64,000 nt of DNA, from positions 1 through 64,000 of the forward strand of contig JBEAMJ010000012.1 in the NCBI GenBank assembly GCA_041166025.1. The letters are read 5' to 3'. A model generated the notes under the pieces. That model was given only the letters and a program-made list of their open reading frames with translations, searched no databases and was not told the origin of the DNA. Shown here piece by piece: positions 16,408 through 26,685 of this stretch. Made by a program: the position numbers and the translations under genes. Each line of letters starts with the position of its first letter. Position 1 is the first letter of the stretch. The DNA comes from UBA7672 sp041166025. GTDB taxonomy: Bacteria > Pseudomonadota > Alphaproteobacteria > Caulobacterales > Hyphomonadaceae.

Positions 16408-16957
16408 TGCAGTACGTCCCTTTTCGGTTAGGTCAAACGTACTTTGGACCGTGTGCCCAACCGCTGAGACCGTGTCTCGCCAAGTGCCGCTTGCATATCA
16501 CGTCGCGTGCTTTGCAGACAAGGCCGCGTCGCTCCCGCGACAGTAGGGCCTGCTGTGGTGACGGGGCCTAGAGTAGATTAACCTACCGGGCGAGTGGCCG
16601 CCAACCAGCGGGAACCGCCGGTGCGGTGGTTGTTTCGGGTCGGGCGCGGCGCCTCTGGATCGTGCTTTGCGCCGGCTGTCGCGATTCGCCTGAAGATCTG
16701 TCGGATTTCGCCAGGGCCTTGGCGCGGGCTCGGGCGCATAGGTGGTTTTGGAGCAGAGTCCGCGTCGGACCGTCGGCTGTAGGAGGGGCATGAGGTGGGC
16801 TTTGTGTGGCGCTGGCGGCACAATGCTTCGCAAAGACCCACAAGTGCGATGCAAGCGCGTGCTGCTGTATCGCCATGCTCCCGAAGCTACCGTAGAGTAA
16901 GAGGAAATACCGCATGATAGATGCGGCACAAGGCTGAAGAATGACGGGGAGGTTGTA
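16408..16957. other. Regulatory gap between tetR and the TonB-receptor operon
   Basis: About 550 bp with divergent promoters and no supportable gene; a minus-strand frame here runs antisense into the receptor and lacks any domain. The right end holds operator copy 3. Near 16567-16585 the sequence TAGAGTAGATTAACCTACC contains inverted half-sites (AGTAG and CTACC) with a different spacing, possibly a weak autoregulatory site for tetR. Confidence 0.45.
16887..16900. promoter_or_regulatory. Palindromic operator, copy 3 (TonB-receptor promoter)
   Basis: CTACCGTAGAGTAA lies 57 bp before the receptor start, at the same distance class as copy 1 from its genes. It conforms to YTACY-N4-AGTAR. A strong GGGGAGG ribosome-binding site follows at about 16948. 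Confidence 0.65.
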
Positions 16958-19219
16958 ATGACATTGAAGAACGTCACCAGAGCGTTGGCAGTGGCCGTGG
17001 CAGCAGCGGCTGGCGGCGGCGGCTTCGGTGTTGCTGAGGCCCAGGAGTCTGGACCCACAACCACAGAGGAGACGATCGTGGTCACGGCGACCCGCCGTTC
17101 GACGGACTTGCAGGATACGCCGCTTTCCGTCAGTGCGTTGTCCGGAGAGCAGCTTGAGGAGCGCGGGCTGGTTTCCGTCGCCGATGCGGTGCAACAAACG
17201 CCAGGCGTCTCCTTGACCAGCAACCAACCAGGCACAAACGAGTTCATTATTCGGGGCGTCGGGACCTCGACGAGCTACGCCACGCTAGCGGGAGCGATCA
17301 CGAACGCCACAACGGCCACCTATCTTGACCAACTGCCCGTCACCAACACTGTACAGAAGACGCCGGATTTCCGCTTCATTGATCTTGATCGCATCGAGGT
17401 GCTGCGCGGACCGCAGGGCACGCTCTATGGGCAAAGTGCGATGGGCGGCGTTGTACGCTACATCACCAATCGGCCAAGCACGGAGGGTTTGGCCGGCGGA
17501 TTTAACGCCTACTCATCCATCACCGAAGACGGCGGCTTGAATCTCGGCGGCGACGGTTACCTCAACCTCGCGCTGTCCGATACGCTAGCGTTGCGCGCGG
17601 TGGGGTATGCCTATGGCAACGCCGGATTCATCGATGTCGTTGGCACCGCTTTCGATGAGGACGCGAACAACGAAGAGACGCTCGGCGGACGTTTCGCTTT
17701 GCGCTGGACGCCCACCAATCGCTTCACGGTTGACCTGACGGCGCTCTACAACGAAGTCAATTTGGGCAGCCTACAGCTTATCTCATCAACCTACCCTGTA
17801 GATTTCAATCTCTTCACGCCGCCGGTGGTGACGCCAGTGAGCACGGATACGTTGGAGGTAGAACACCTTCAGCCATCTGAAGAGAGCGCGTCGGTGCTCG
17901 GCGCTGAGTTCTTGTATGAGTTTGGCGGCTTCAATGCCAATCTGATCCTCGCGCACAGGGAAACCGACTCCGACTCAACGTTTGAGTCTTCTGAATTCGT
18001 GGGAGTCACAGACGCCTATTTCGGTCAACGCACGATCGGGAACAGCGAGAACGACACCGCCGAGTTCAGGCTTACGTCCACCGGGGACGGCAACTTCATC
18101 GACTGGAACGTCGGCGTCTATTACGAGGACACCGGCGGGCAGATCGGAGCGCGCGCGGTAGCGTTTGGCGATCCCTTGCTCTTGAGCTTCTTCCCGCACA
18201 ACAATCCACCCGGAGGGTTCGTCGTTCCCGGAGATGTCGTAACTGACAATGGCAGGCAGCTCGATTACCAAGAGACATCGGTATTCGGTGAGCTTGCATT
18301 CAATCTTAGTTCGGCGCTGAGCATTACAATTGGCGCACGTCACGCTGATATCGACACGAATTACCAGCGTACTTTCGCAAATGGAACCAACGATGCGGCG
18401 GCCGCCTCTCTGGTGGGCGTTTCGCAGGCGACATCAGAGAGCGTCGATACCTACAGGTTGAACATCAGTTATCAGGCGAGCGATGACGTGTTGTTCTACG
18501 CGAATGCGGCCTCTGGTTACAGACCTGGCGGTTTCAATCCTGGAGTTTCCTTCCCGGTTGTCATCCCAGACAGCGCCTATGTATCAGACACTCTCTGGAA
18601 CTATGAGGCTGGCGTCAGGACGTCCTGGCTCAACAATCGGCTTATTTTGAACGCTGCGGCCTATCAGATTGACTGGTCAGACATGCAACTCGCCACGATT
18701 GACCTGGCGACATTCTACACCGCGACCCGCAATGTCGGCGAAGCACAAATCAATGGGCTGGAGTTGGAGGCTTTTTTCCGGGCGACCGATAGTTTGGCGC
18801 TCTCGGCGAATTACACGTACGCAAAAGCCGAAATATCTGAACCCACGAATCTAGGCTTCCTCGTCTTAGCGGAGGGCGATCGTCTTCCCGGCACGCCAGA
18901 GCATGCCTTCACTGCCTTCGCCGATTGGCGGAGCCCAGTGCCCGACACCGAAGCCGAGTTTGTCGCGAATGCAACTTATCGTTACGTCGGTGATCGCATC
19001 GCCGTTCTCGGAAGTCCAACCGAGATGGATGCCTACTCGCTGCTTGATGTGCGCTTCGGCGTCGAGTTTGCAAGCGGCGTGAAACTGACACTGTTTGCCG
19101 ACAACGTGACAAACGAGATTGCAGTCAATCAGCTGACTCCGACGGCTCTTCCCAACTTTACGTACTATAACATCAACCGTCCTCGCACGATCGGCGTCTC
19201 GGCGCGGTACGATTTCTAG
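16958..19219 (+). CDS. TonB-dependent outer-membrane receptor
   Basis: This 753-residue precursor has a signal peptide (about residues 1-29, cleavage after AEA), a TonB-box-like EETIVVTATR, the plug domain (IRGVGTSTS, DRIEVLRGPQGTLYGQSAMGG) and a 22-strand-type barrel ending in the aromatic RYDF. It imports a scarce or large ligand across the outer membrane using TonB energy. Placement at the head of an operon of esterases, an MFS transporter, CoA ligases and an aldehyde dehydrogenase suggests that the pathway substrate, not iron, is the cargo. A TetR-type operator lies in its promoter. Confidence 0.93.
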   Translation: MTLKNVTRALAVAVAAAAGGGGFGVAEAQESGPTTTEETIVVTATRRSTDLQDTPLSVSALSGEQLEERGLVSVADAVQQTPGVSLTSNQPGTNEFIIRGVGTSTSYATLAGAITNATTATYLDQLPVTNTVQKTPDFRFIDLDRIEVLRGPQGTLYGQSAMGGVVRYITNRPSTEGLAGGFNAYSSITEDGGLNLGGDGYLNLALSDTLALRAVGYAYGNAGFIDVVGTAFDEDANNEETLGGRFALRWTPTNRFTVDLTALYNEVNLGSLQLISSTYPVDFNLFTPPVVTPVSTDTLEVEHLQPSEESASVLGAEFLYEFGGFNANLILAHRETDSDSTFESSEFVGVTDAYFGQRTIGNSENDTAEFRLTSTGDGNFIDWNVGVYYEDTGGQIGARAVAFGDPLLLSFFPHNNPPGGFVVPGDVVTDNGRQLDYQETSVFGELAFNLSSALSITIGARHADIDTNYQRTFANGTNDAAAASLVGVSQATSESVDTYRLNISYQASDDVLFYANAASGYRPGGFNPGVSFPVVIPDSAYVSDTLWNYEAGVRTSWLNNRLILNAAAYQIDWSDMQLATIDLATFYTATRNVGEAQINGLELEAFFRATDSLALSANYTYAKAEISEPTNLGFLVLAEGDRLPGTPEHAFTAFADWRSPVPDTEAEFVANATYRYVGDRIAVLGSPTEMDAYSLLDVRFGVEFASGVKLTLFADNVTNEIAVNQLTPTALPNFTYYNINRPRTIGVSARYDF

Positions 19220-19356
19220 TTGGATCTGAGGGGCAAGGTGGCGGGTCCGCCGACGATCGCGGGCCCGCCCAGCACATTGCTCGCATTGCTTATTGGAGCG
19301 CGAGGTCCCGAAGTGGATCGGCCGAAGCGGGTGTTTGTGATTGAGGGAACCCCCGG

Positions 19357-20424
19357 ATGATTCGTCTTCGCAGACGTCAGCTCGGCGCGGCGCTGATTGG
19401 CGCAACAGCCGCGGCTTGCGCGCGCACGTCGCCGAGTGCTGAGGCCGGCGCCATCCAACTGCCGGCGCGTGAAATTCCCCCCCCCCGGAGCTTGAGTGAA
19501 GCCGCCCAGAATGCGTTGAGGGCCGGAGCTTCGCGGCCATCATTTCCGACGCCGGCGGCGGACAACATCGCCGGATGGCGCCTCAGCGTCGCGACAGTCA
19601 ATGCGATGATGGATGGCTATATCGAGCAAATGGCGGCCAATCCGGAGATTGTGTTGCGGACCGTTCCAATTGCTGGCGTCGACGTGTACACGGCGATGCG
19701 CGTAAACGCGGACGCGGCCGAACGCGAGCGCATACATCTTTATCTGCACGGCGGCGCTTGGGTTTATGGCTCTGGACGGCGCGTGATCATTCCGGCGGTG
19801 GTAAGCGCTCTCCACTTTGGCGGCGTCGTCCACGCTCCCGATTTTCGCCTGCCGCCTGATCATCCAGCGCCTGCTGCGATAGAGGACTGCGTGGCCGTCT
19901 ATCGTGCGCTTCTTGAGCAGCACGCGCCGCAGAACATTCTAGTGTCAGGCGAATCCTCCGGAGGCAATATTGCCGCCGGATTGATGCACAAGATTAAGGA
20001 CGACGGTTTACCCAAACCGGGCGCCCTGTTCTTGAACACGCCAGTGACCGACATAAGCGGCGAAAGCGACAGTCTAGTCGCCAATCTTGGGCTCGATCTC
20101 GTCCTGGGCTCAGGCGTGGGCGCTGCGCCACAGCTCTATTTGGGGGGCGGGGACCCGAACCATCCTTACGTGTCGCCGCTTCGGGGCGAATTGGCGGATG
20201 CGTTTCCCCCGACCTATTTGCGCACAGGTACGCGCGACCTTCTCCTTTCGGACACTGTGCGGCTTCACGCAGCTTTGCGCAAAGCGGGGGTCGAGGCCGA
20301 CCTCTTTGTTGGTGAAGCGATGCCTCATGCAGGTTTCGCCATCCTCGCCGGCGTCGAGACACCAGAAGACATAGATGCGCGTGAAGACACCGTCAGGTGG
20401 CTTGCGCGTCACTGGCGCGCCTGA
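19357..20424 (+). CDS. Exported alpha/beta hydrolase, HSL family
   Basis: This 355-residue esterase opens with MIRLRRRQLGAALIGATAAA, followed by Cys: a twin-arginine-like export signal with a weak lipobox. It should act in the periplasm or at a membrane. The catalytic set matches its cytosolic paralogue at 13.8 kb: HGGAW, GESSGGN, RDLLLSD and MPHAGF. It follows the TonB receptor by 137 bp, so it could release the imported ester's acid or alcohol before inner-membrane transport. A run of ten cytosines (19477-19486) lies in codons just after the signal, a possible slippage site. Confidence 0.9.
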   Translation: MIRLRRRQLGAALIGATAAACARTSPSAEAGAIQLPAREIPPPRSLSEAAQNALRAGASRPSFPTPAADNIAGWRLSVATVNAMMDGYIEQMAANPEIVLRTVPIAGVDVYTAMRVNADAAERERIHLYLHGGAWVYGSGRRVIIPAVVSALHFGGVVHAPDFRLPPDHPAPAAIEDCVAVYRALLEQHAPQNILVSGESSGGNIAAGLMHKIKDDGLPKPGALFLNTPVTDISGESDSLVANLGLDLVLGSGVGAAPQLYLGGGDPNHPYVSPLRGELADAFPPTYLRTGTRDLLLSDTVRLHAALRKAGVEADLFVGEAMPHAGFAILAGVETPEDIDAREDTVRWLARHWRA

Positions 20425-20451
20425 GGCGGCGAACAAGAGAGAAGCGCGAGC

Positions 20452-21780
20452 ATGGCGAAGCCAGAGTCCAGCGAATTGGCGACGACGATTGCGGGATCGT
20501 CGCCACCGGTCAGCGAACCAGCGGCGGCGAGCAGCTTCAGCTCCCTTTATCTCTACTACGTTGTTTTCGTCTTCTTCCTCGTCAACCTCTTGGGCACGAT
20601 GGACCGGTCTGTGCTTGCCGTACTGGTTGAGCCAATTCGACGGGACCTTTCACTCAACGATTCCCAAATGGGACTCTTGAGCTTTGCCTTTGCAGCATTC
20701 TACGCAATTTTCGGCTTGTTTATTGGGAGGCTGACTGACACCAGCTCTCGCGCGAAGCTGTTGAGCGTCGCCGTCGGTTTGTTCAGCATAGCGACGGCCT
20801 TGTCTGGGCTGGCGCAGAGCTTTCTACAGTTGTTTTTCGCGCGCGTGGGCGCTGGCATTGGAGACGCCGGCGCTGTCCCCACGAAATACTCAATGATCGG
20901 CGACTACTTCCCTCCGGAGCGAAGGGCGAGCGCAATGGCGCTCATGCAGGCAGGGCTAGGCATTGGCCCGGCGCTTGGACTCGTGGTCGGTGGGTTGCTC
21001 GCCCAGGAGATCGGTTGGCGGATGACGCTTATCGTGTTTGGCGCGCCTGGCGTGCTTGTCGCCTTGTGTATCGTCCTGACCATTCGAGAGCCCGCGCGCG
21101 GCGTGTTCGAGCGCGAGCCGCTGACCGCGCAGACGCCGAGCTTGAAGGAAACACTCTGGACCCTAGCCAGAAACAGGACGTTCGGATTCATAGTGATCGC
21201 GTACTCGGCTATGACATTTGCGCTCTTTGGCATTGGATACTGGATGCCGACCTTTATGGTGCGATCCTTCGATGTTTCGCTGGCGCAAGTGGGGCTTCTA
21301 TACGGCTCCGTTGTTGGCCTAAGCATGATTGTTGGATTGATTGTTGGCGCATTCCTGTCCGCGCGATTGCTGAAGAGCGAGCGTCGATGGGAGATGTGGC
21401 TGCCAGCGCTGATCAATGTCATTGTTGCGTTGACGTATTTGATCGTATTCACCGCGCCGTCGTTCAATGTGGCGCTTGTATTCGTCGCCGTAACAACGTT
21501 CTTTTTGGGCTTGATGGTTGGACCGGCTTCTGCTGCGATTCAATCAACGGTCAGCGCGCGCATGCGCGGCGTCGCCGTGGCGATTACCATGCTGCTGTCG
21601 GCGCTGCTCGGGCAGGGGTTGGGTCCATGGGCAATTGGCGTGGGGAGCGACATGTTCGCCGCTGCGCGAGGTGACGGCTCTCTTGGCTTCGTGCTTCTGT
21701 TTACTCCCGCCGTGCTCGTGGTTGGCGGGTTGCTCTATTTCCTGGGCGCGCGGGACTTCAATGCCGATAGGGTCGACTAG
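20452..21780 (+). CDS. MFS transporter, spinster-like
   Basis: This 442-residue protein has twelve predicted membrane segments. TM1 contains LGTMDRSVLAVLVEPIRRDL and the conserved loop 2-3 carries IGRLTDTSSRAKLL, as in spinster-type members of the major facilitator superfamily. Bacterial relatives often sit in catabolic clusters and import organic acids. Being 27 bp after the exported esterase, it may bring the esterase product across the inner membrane. Direction of transport is inference. Confidence 0.87.
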   Translation: MAKPESSELATTIAGSSPPVSEPAAASSFSSLYLYYVVFVFFLVNLLGTMDRSVLAVLVEPIRRDLSLNDSQMGLLSFAFAAFYAIFGLFIGRLTDTSSRAKLLSVAVGLFSIATALSGLAQSFLQLFFARVGAGIGDAGAVPTKYSMIGDYFPPERRASAMALMQAGLGIGPALGLVVGGLLAQEIGWRMTLIVFGAPGVLVALCIVLTIREPARGVFEREPLTAQTPSLKETLWTLARNRTFGFIVIAYSAMTFALFGIGYWMPTFMVRSFDVSLAQVGLLYGSVVGLSMIVGLIVGAFLSARLLKSERRWEMWLPALINVIVALTYLIVFTAPSFNVALVFVAVTTFFLGLMVGPASAAIQSTVSARMRGVAVAITMLLSALLGQGLGPWAIGVGSDMFAAARGDGSLGFVLLFTPAVLVVGGLLYFLGARDFNADRVD

Positions 21781-21846
21781 GCCGCATGCCACAAGGCGGT
21801 TGAAGCTCTCTGTGGCGGCTGCCGCCTCATACAAGGGTGCTGGCGC

Positions 21847-23292
21847 ATGCCTTTGATATCGCTGCCATCCATTTTGAAGATGTGTGCCGACGCCGACCCT
21901 ACACGCGCCATGATCACGTGTGGGGATAGAACGTTGACGCGACGCATGTTTGATCTTCGGACCAACAGACTCGCGCGTGCCTACGCAGAGCTTGGCGTAA
22001 AGCAAGACGACCTTGTGACAATTGCGTTACCGAACGGAACGGAGTTCTACGAATCCGCTGTGGCCGTGTGGAAGTTGGGCGCAACGCCGCAGCCGGTGTC
22101 AGCAAAACTTCCACATATGGAGCTAAAGGCAATAGTTGAACTTGCCAAGCCATCGCTTGTCGTCGGGGGCGATGTCGTAGTTCCAAACGTGCCGCACATT
22201 GAAGTCGGCTACGAGGCGCCGCTGGCGTTAAGCGACGCGGCGATGCCCGAGCGGATTGCGCGTCATTGGAGAGCGCCGACTTCTGGAGGCAGTACAGGGC
22301 GGCCAAAACTCATCGTGTCAAAACAGGCTGCGGAATTTGATCCGGACGCGCCGTTCATGGAGATGCGGCGCGATCAAGTGCATTTGGTGCCGGGTCCGCT
22401 CTATCACAATGCGCCGTTCTCGCTTTCGTCGATCGGACTGTCGCGCGGGCATCACCTCGTGGTGATGAAGCGCTTCGACGCACTGGAGGCCCTAGAACTC
22501 ATCGAAAAACATCGCGTGAACTGGTTGGTCATGGTGCCAACGATGATGTCGCGCATTTGGCGTCTCGAACCAGAGGTTCGGGCTCGGTTCGATCTCTCAT
22601 CATTGGAGACGCTGTGGCACATGGCGGCGCCTTGCCCGGCGTGGTTGAAGGAAGAGTGGATCAATTGGCTTGGGCCAGAAAAAATCTGGGAGCTCTACGG
22701 CGGGACAGAGAGCCAAGGCGTGACCACGATCAGCGGTACAGAGTGGTTGTCCCACAAAGGTTCAGTGGGCAAGCCCAAAGAAACTTGCGTCATGAAAGCG
22801 CTAGACCAAAATGGTCTCGAAGTTTCCCCAGGGCAGGTTGGCGAAATTTACATCAAGCCAACGGCCGGCCCTGGTACGACCTATTATTACATTGGGGCTG
22901 AACCCAAGTCGGCAGCAGATGGCTTTGAGTCGCTGGGCGACATGGGCTGGTTCGATGGAGAGGGTTACTTGTACCTCGTCGACCGCTTGACCGACATGAT
23001 CCTTTCGGGCGGCGCCAACATCTATCCCGCGGAGGTGGAGGCGGCAATCGACGCCCATCCAGCTGTTCGCTCAAGTGCTGTGATTGGTCTGCCGGATGAC
23101 GACTTGGGCGCACGCGTTCATGCGATAGTGGACATTACCAGACCGCTGTCGGCTGAAGAGCTTCTGTCGTTCGTCGGCGAGAGACTTGCGCGATACAAAC
23201 TGCCTCGAAGCGTGGAGTTTGTTGATGAACCCCTGCGCGATGATGCCGGTAAAGTGCGCCGGAGCGCACTAAGGAGCGCTCGTCTGAGTTGA
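21847..23292 (+). CDS. AMP-dependent acyl-CoA ligase
   Basis: This 481-residue adenylate-forming enzyme has the phosphate loop TSGGSTGRPKLIVS, the YGGTESQG motif and the hinge region LVDRLTDMILSGGANIYPAEVE. It is slightly shorter than typical fatty acyl-CoA synthetases, in the range of ligases for cyclic or short acids. The C-terminal catalytic lysine motif is present in weak form (DAGKVRRSAL). It is the first of two ligases in this operon and would activate the acid freed by the esterases. Confidence 0.88.
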   Translation: MPLISLPSILKMCADADPTRAMITCGDRTLTRRMFDLRTNRLARAYAELGVKQDDLVTIALPNGTEFYESAVAVWKLGATPQPVSAKLPHMELKAIVELAKPSLVVGGDVVVPNVPHIEVGYEAPLALSDAAMPERIARHWRAPTSGGSTGRPKLIVSKQAAEFDPDAPFMEMRRDQVHLVPGPLYHNAPFSLSSIGLSRGHHLVVMKRFDALEALELIEKHRVNWLVMVPTMMSRIWRLEPEVRARFDLSSLETLWHMAAPCPAWLKEEWINWLGPEKIWELYGGTESQGVTTISGTEWLSHKGSVGKPKETCVMKALDQNGLEVSPGQVGEIYIKPTAGPGTTYYYIGAEPKSAADGFESLGDMGWFDGEGYLYLVDRLTDMILSGGANIYPAEVEAAIDAHPAVRSSAVIGLPDDDLGARVHAIVDITRPLSAEELLSFVGERLARYKLPRSVEFVDEPLRDDAGKVRRSALRSARLS

Positions 23293-23404
23293 AGGTGTCT
23301 GGGCCTGAGGGGAGTCTGATTTTGCTGGTTGCAGTGACGCGGATCGCCATGGAGGCAAGCCGTCGTGTCTTTACCTCTGGCCTAGCGCGTTGGAGCTAAC
23401 GGCG

Positions 23405-24817
23405 ATGGTGTCTGAGTTAGGGCTGCTGATCGATGGGGAGATCGTTGAAGGCGCGCGCTCACTTCCGGTTTTGAACCCCGCCAATGAGGAAGTTATCGCG
23501 CAATGTCCGCTTGCCGACAACGCCCTGTTGGAACGCGCCGTAGTTGCCGCCCAAAGAGCGCAGCCCGCTTGGGGCGCGCAACCGCACTCCGAACGCCAGC
23601 GAGTCCTCGTTTCGATTGCTGATGTCATTAATGCAAATTCTAAAGACTTGGCCAGGCTGATCGTCCAAGAGCAGGGCAAACCGTTTCAGCAAGCGCTTTT
23701 TGAAGTCATGGGAGCGGAGCAACATGTCCGTTTCTACGCCTCGCTGGATCTGCCTGCCCGCGCCATCTCCGAAACAGCAACCCAGCGCATAGAGGAGCAT
23801 CGTAGGCCCCTCGGCGTCGTCGCCGGAATTGTCCCCTGGAACTTTCCCTTCATGATCGCGGTCTACAAGCTTGCACCAGCGATTTTGGCGGGCAACGCCA
23901 TCATCATCAAGCCGGCGCCGACGACACCACTTTCGATGCTTAGGTTTGGCGCTCTAATCAGGGAAGTTGCGCCGCCTGGCATTGTCCAGATTATGACGGA
24001 CAACAACGATCTCGGAACCGCTATTACGTCCCATCCTGGAATTGCAAAAGTCAGCTTCACTGGTTCTACGAGGACAGGCAAGGCGATCATGAGCAATGGG
24101 GCGGGCACCCTTAAACGCCTCACGCTTGAACTGGGCGGCAATGACGCCGCTATTGTCCTCGACGACATAGATCTTGATGCCGTAGTGCCCAAACTTTTTA
24201 TGTTTGCCTTCGCGAATGCAGGGCAGGTTTGTTTGGCGATTAAGAGACTATATGTCCACGAGCGCATCTATGACGACGTCTGTTCGCGCATGTCGCGGCT
24301 CGCCGAAAGCGCGGTGGTTGGCGACGGGTTTGAGAAGGGCGTTCAGATCGGGCCGCTCCAAAACCGGACTCAGTTTGAGCGAATTCTTGGTTTGATTGAA
24401 GCGGTTCGTGCGGGGGATGGTACAGTTATCGCCGGTGGCCAGCGTATAGGCGCCAAGGGGTACTTCATTCGGCCGACGATTGTACGGGACGTCAAAGAGA
24501 CCTCAGATCTCGTCCGGGAGGAGGCGTTTGGACCAATCAGGCCAATTCTGAAGTTTTCCAATGTGGATGACGCGATTGCCCGGGCCAACGACAGCTCATA
24601 CGGCTTGGGCGCATCTGTGTGGTCTGCCGATGTAGCCCGAGCTACGGCGATTGCCGAGCGGCTAGTTGCCGGCACAGTGTGGGTTAACCAGCACATGTCG
24701 GTGAATCCTGACGTGCCATTGCGCGGTGCGAAGCAGTCTGGACTAGGCGTCGAGTACGGCGTTGAGGGACTTCACGAATTCACATCTGCGCAAATTCTCA
24801 ACGTCGCTAAAGCTTGA
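23405..24817 (+). CDS. Aldehyde dehydrogenase
   Basis: This 470-residue NAD(P)-dependent aldehyde dehydrogenase has FTGSTRTGK (cofactor loop), catalytic Glu242 in LTLELGGND and the nucleophile Cys276 in NAGQVCLAIK. It is in the range of the short ALDH classes that oxidise medium-size aldehydes. The ATG giving MVSELGLLID was chosen over an upstream TTG. Between two CoA ligases it probably turns an aldehyde, from an alcohol moiety of the ester, into the acid that the next enzyme activates. Confidence 0.9.
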   Translation: MVSELGLLIDGEIVEGARSLPVLNPANEEVIAQCPLADNALLERAVVAAQRAQPAWGAQPHSERQRVLVSIADVINANSKDLARLIVQEQGKPFQQALFEVMGAEQHVRFYASLDLPARAISETATQRIEEHRRPLGVVAGIVPWNFPFMIAVYKLAPAILAGNAIIIKPAPTTPLSMLRFGALIREVAPPGIVQIMTDNNDLGTAITSHPGIAKVSFTGSTRTGKAIMSNGAGTLKRLTLELGGNDAAIVLDDIDLDAVVPKLFMFAFANAGQVCLAIKRLYVHERIYDDVCSRMSRLAESAVVGDGFEKGVQIGPLQNRTQFERILGLIEAVRAGDGTVIAGGQRIGAKGYFIRPTIVRDVKETSDLVREEAFGPIRPILKFSNVDDAIARANDSSYGLGASVWSADVARATAIAERLVAGTVWVNQHMSVNPDVPLRGAKQSGLGVEYGVEGLHEFTSAQILNVAKA

Positions 24818-24935
24818 AAGCGGGAATCGCATCGTGTCTGCGGGTTCTAACCGAGAGCATAGCGGTCACTTTGCCCAGGTGCTGGAATTTAGACCGAAAG
24901 TCGCATGGCGGCATGATTTTGCGGGAAGCTTCACC

Positions 24936-26525
24936 ATGAGCGAGAACCTTGGAGATGTGTTTGAGACCGTCGCGCAAAGCATCGAGCCTCACGCGCCGGC
25001 GGTCTTGTGTGACGGCGAGACGTTGACCTGGGCGGACTTTGATCGAAGGTCAAATGCGCTCGCGCGTCGCCTGCTTGAAGCTGGGCTCGGTGTACAGGCA
25101 AAAGTGGGGCTCTACATGCGTAACGGCCCAGACTACTTGATTGCCTTCATTGCTTGCTTCAAAGCCCGGCTCTGCTCTTTCAACATCAACTACCGATACG
25201 GTGCAGAGGAAGTAGAATACCTCTTGGACAACGCCGATTGTGAAGCCGTGGTATTTGATGCCGAGTTTGCGCCTGTTCTCGAAGCCACTGAGACCTTCAA
25301 AAAGCTAAGGATCAAGTTGGCGACGCGTGGTTCGCCGCAGGACGCGTTGGCATTGTTGGAGGTCTACAAGAGCGATGCGACCCCGCTTGGCAACGACCGC
25401 GATCCTGATGACATTTTCCTACAGTATACGGGCGGCACGACAGGTCTTCCAAAGGGCGTTATGTGGCCTTCAGGGGCGATGTGGGAAAACCTCGTTCCTG
25501 GTTTCGCATTGCCGGGAAAGCCGCCGCCAGCCACGCGCGAAGCCCTCGCCGCGCAGGTGCGCACCGGCGAGGGGCGTTTCCGCTTCTACATCGCACCGCC
25601 GCTGATGCACGGCACCGGATTGATCACAGCGCTTGGAATTCTCGGCCGAGGCGGGAGCGTGGTTTTGAGCGGGCGTCCTTCCTTCGACGCAGAACGCGTT
25701 GTGCAAGAATTAGAGGAGCTAGAATGCGATGGCTTGTCGATTGTCGGCGACGCGTTCGCGCGTCCGATCCTGGATGTGCTGCGCGCGACGCCAAACAGGT
25801 ATGATGTTAGCCACGTGCGCGCCGTTTCATCGAGCGGCATGATGTGGAGCCCGGACGTGAAGATGGGGTTATTGGAGTTCATGCCCGACGCCTATTTGAT
25901 CGATGGCCTGGGTGCTAGCGAGTCTTCAGCGTTCGCTTCATCGACGACCACCCGGGGCATGAAGCCTGGAGAAGCGCGTTTCGACCTCGCCGGTGCGATC
26001 GTGGTTCGCCCCGATGATCTCACGCCGGTGGAGCCTGGTTCGGGCGAGGTGGGCATCTTAGCGAAAGGCGGACCGCTGCCACTCGGCTATTACAAAGATG
26101 ATGAGCGCACAGCCCGCACGTATGTGACAATTCGAGGCGAGCGCTATGTACTCGGTGGAGATCATGCAACCATAGAAGCAGATGGGTCGATCAAGCTGTT
26201 GGGTCGCGGTAGCCACTGCATCAACACTGCCGGGGAAAAAGTTTATCCAGAAGAGGTCGAAGAGGCGCTCAAGACGCACAGCGCGGTGCGGGATTCGCTG
26301 GTGTTCGGAGTGCCAGATGCGCGTTTTGGGCAGGCGGTCGTGGCTGTGGCGTCGACGAAGGAACCTGTCGATACTGAGGCGTTGATCGCCCATGTTCGAC
26401 AGCGCTTGGCCCCTTACAAGGCGCCTCGCCGCATCGTCTTGGTGGAGGAAACGCCGCGCGCGCCGAACGGGAAGGCCGATTACCAAAAGGCAAAAGCGCT
26501 GTTCGAGGCCGCTGGCGTCGAGTGA
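24936..26525 (+). CDS. AMP-dependent acyl-CoA synthetase
   Basis: This 529-residue ligase has QYTGGTTGLPKGVMWP, GASESS, LGRGSHCINTAGEKVYPEEV and the C-terminal lysine motif APNGKADYQKAK. It resembles FadD3/FadD17-like synthetases of steroid and branched-acid clusters more than the 481-residue ligase upstream; that comparison is from memory. The ATG giving MSENLGDVFE fits the usual N-terminus; the open frame extends further upstream without family similarity. It would form the CoA thioester entering beta-oxidation. Confidence 0.88.
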   Translation: MSENLGDVFETVAQSIEPHAPAVLCDGETLTWADFDRRSNALARRLLEAGLGVQAKVGLYMRNGPDYLIAFIACFKARLCSFNINYRYGAEEVEYLLDNADCEAVVFDAEFAPVLEATETFKKLRIKLATRGSPQDALALLEVYKSDATPLGNDRDPDDIFLQYTGGTTGLPKGVMWPSGAMWENLVPGFALPGKPPPATREALAAQVRTGEGRFRFYIAPPLMHGTGLITALGILGRGGSVVLSGRPSFDAERVVQELEELECDGLSIVGDAFARPILDVLRATPNRYDVSHVRAVSSSGMMWSPDVKMGLLEFMPDAYLIDGLGASESSAFASSTTTRGMKPGEARFDLAGAIVVRPDDLTPVEPGSGEVGILAKGGPLPLGYYKDDERTARTYVTIRGERYVLGGDHATIEADGSIKLLGRGSHCINTAGEKVYPEEVEEALKTHSAVRDSLVFGVPDARFGQAVVAVASTKEPVDTEALIAHVRQRLAPYKAPRRIVLVEETPRAPNGKADYQKAKALFEAAGVE

Positions 26526-26685
26526 CCCGCCATCGTCTCGTCCGGCGAGACGCTCGCGCATCAAATTGTGAGGTCAGTATTTACATGCAGTTTGAGTCTA
26601 CAACGGCGGAGACCTGATCAAATTTTCGAAAATGACGGGCGGCCGAGAGTCGGCGCGCCGATCCTCGAGCGAGCGGAGGTCGAAT

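Noticed and set aside
16567..16585. Fifth copy of the TetR operator upstream of tetR
   Set aside because: Half-sites AGTAG and CTACC are present but the order and spacing differ from the other four sites, so it was not counted.
16498..17247. Minus-strand open frames facing tetR
   Set aside because: They lie antisense to the signal peptide and plug of the TonB receptor and cover the operator; no domain seen.
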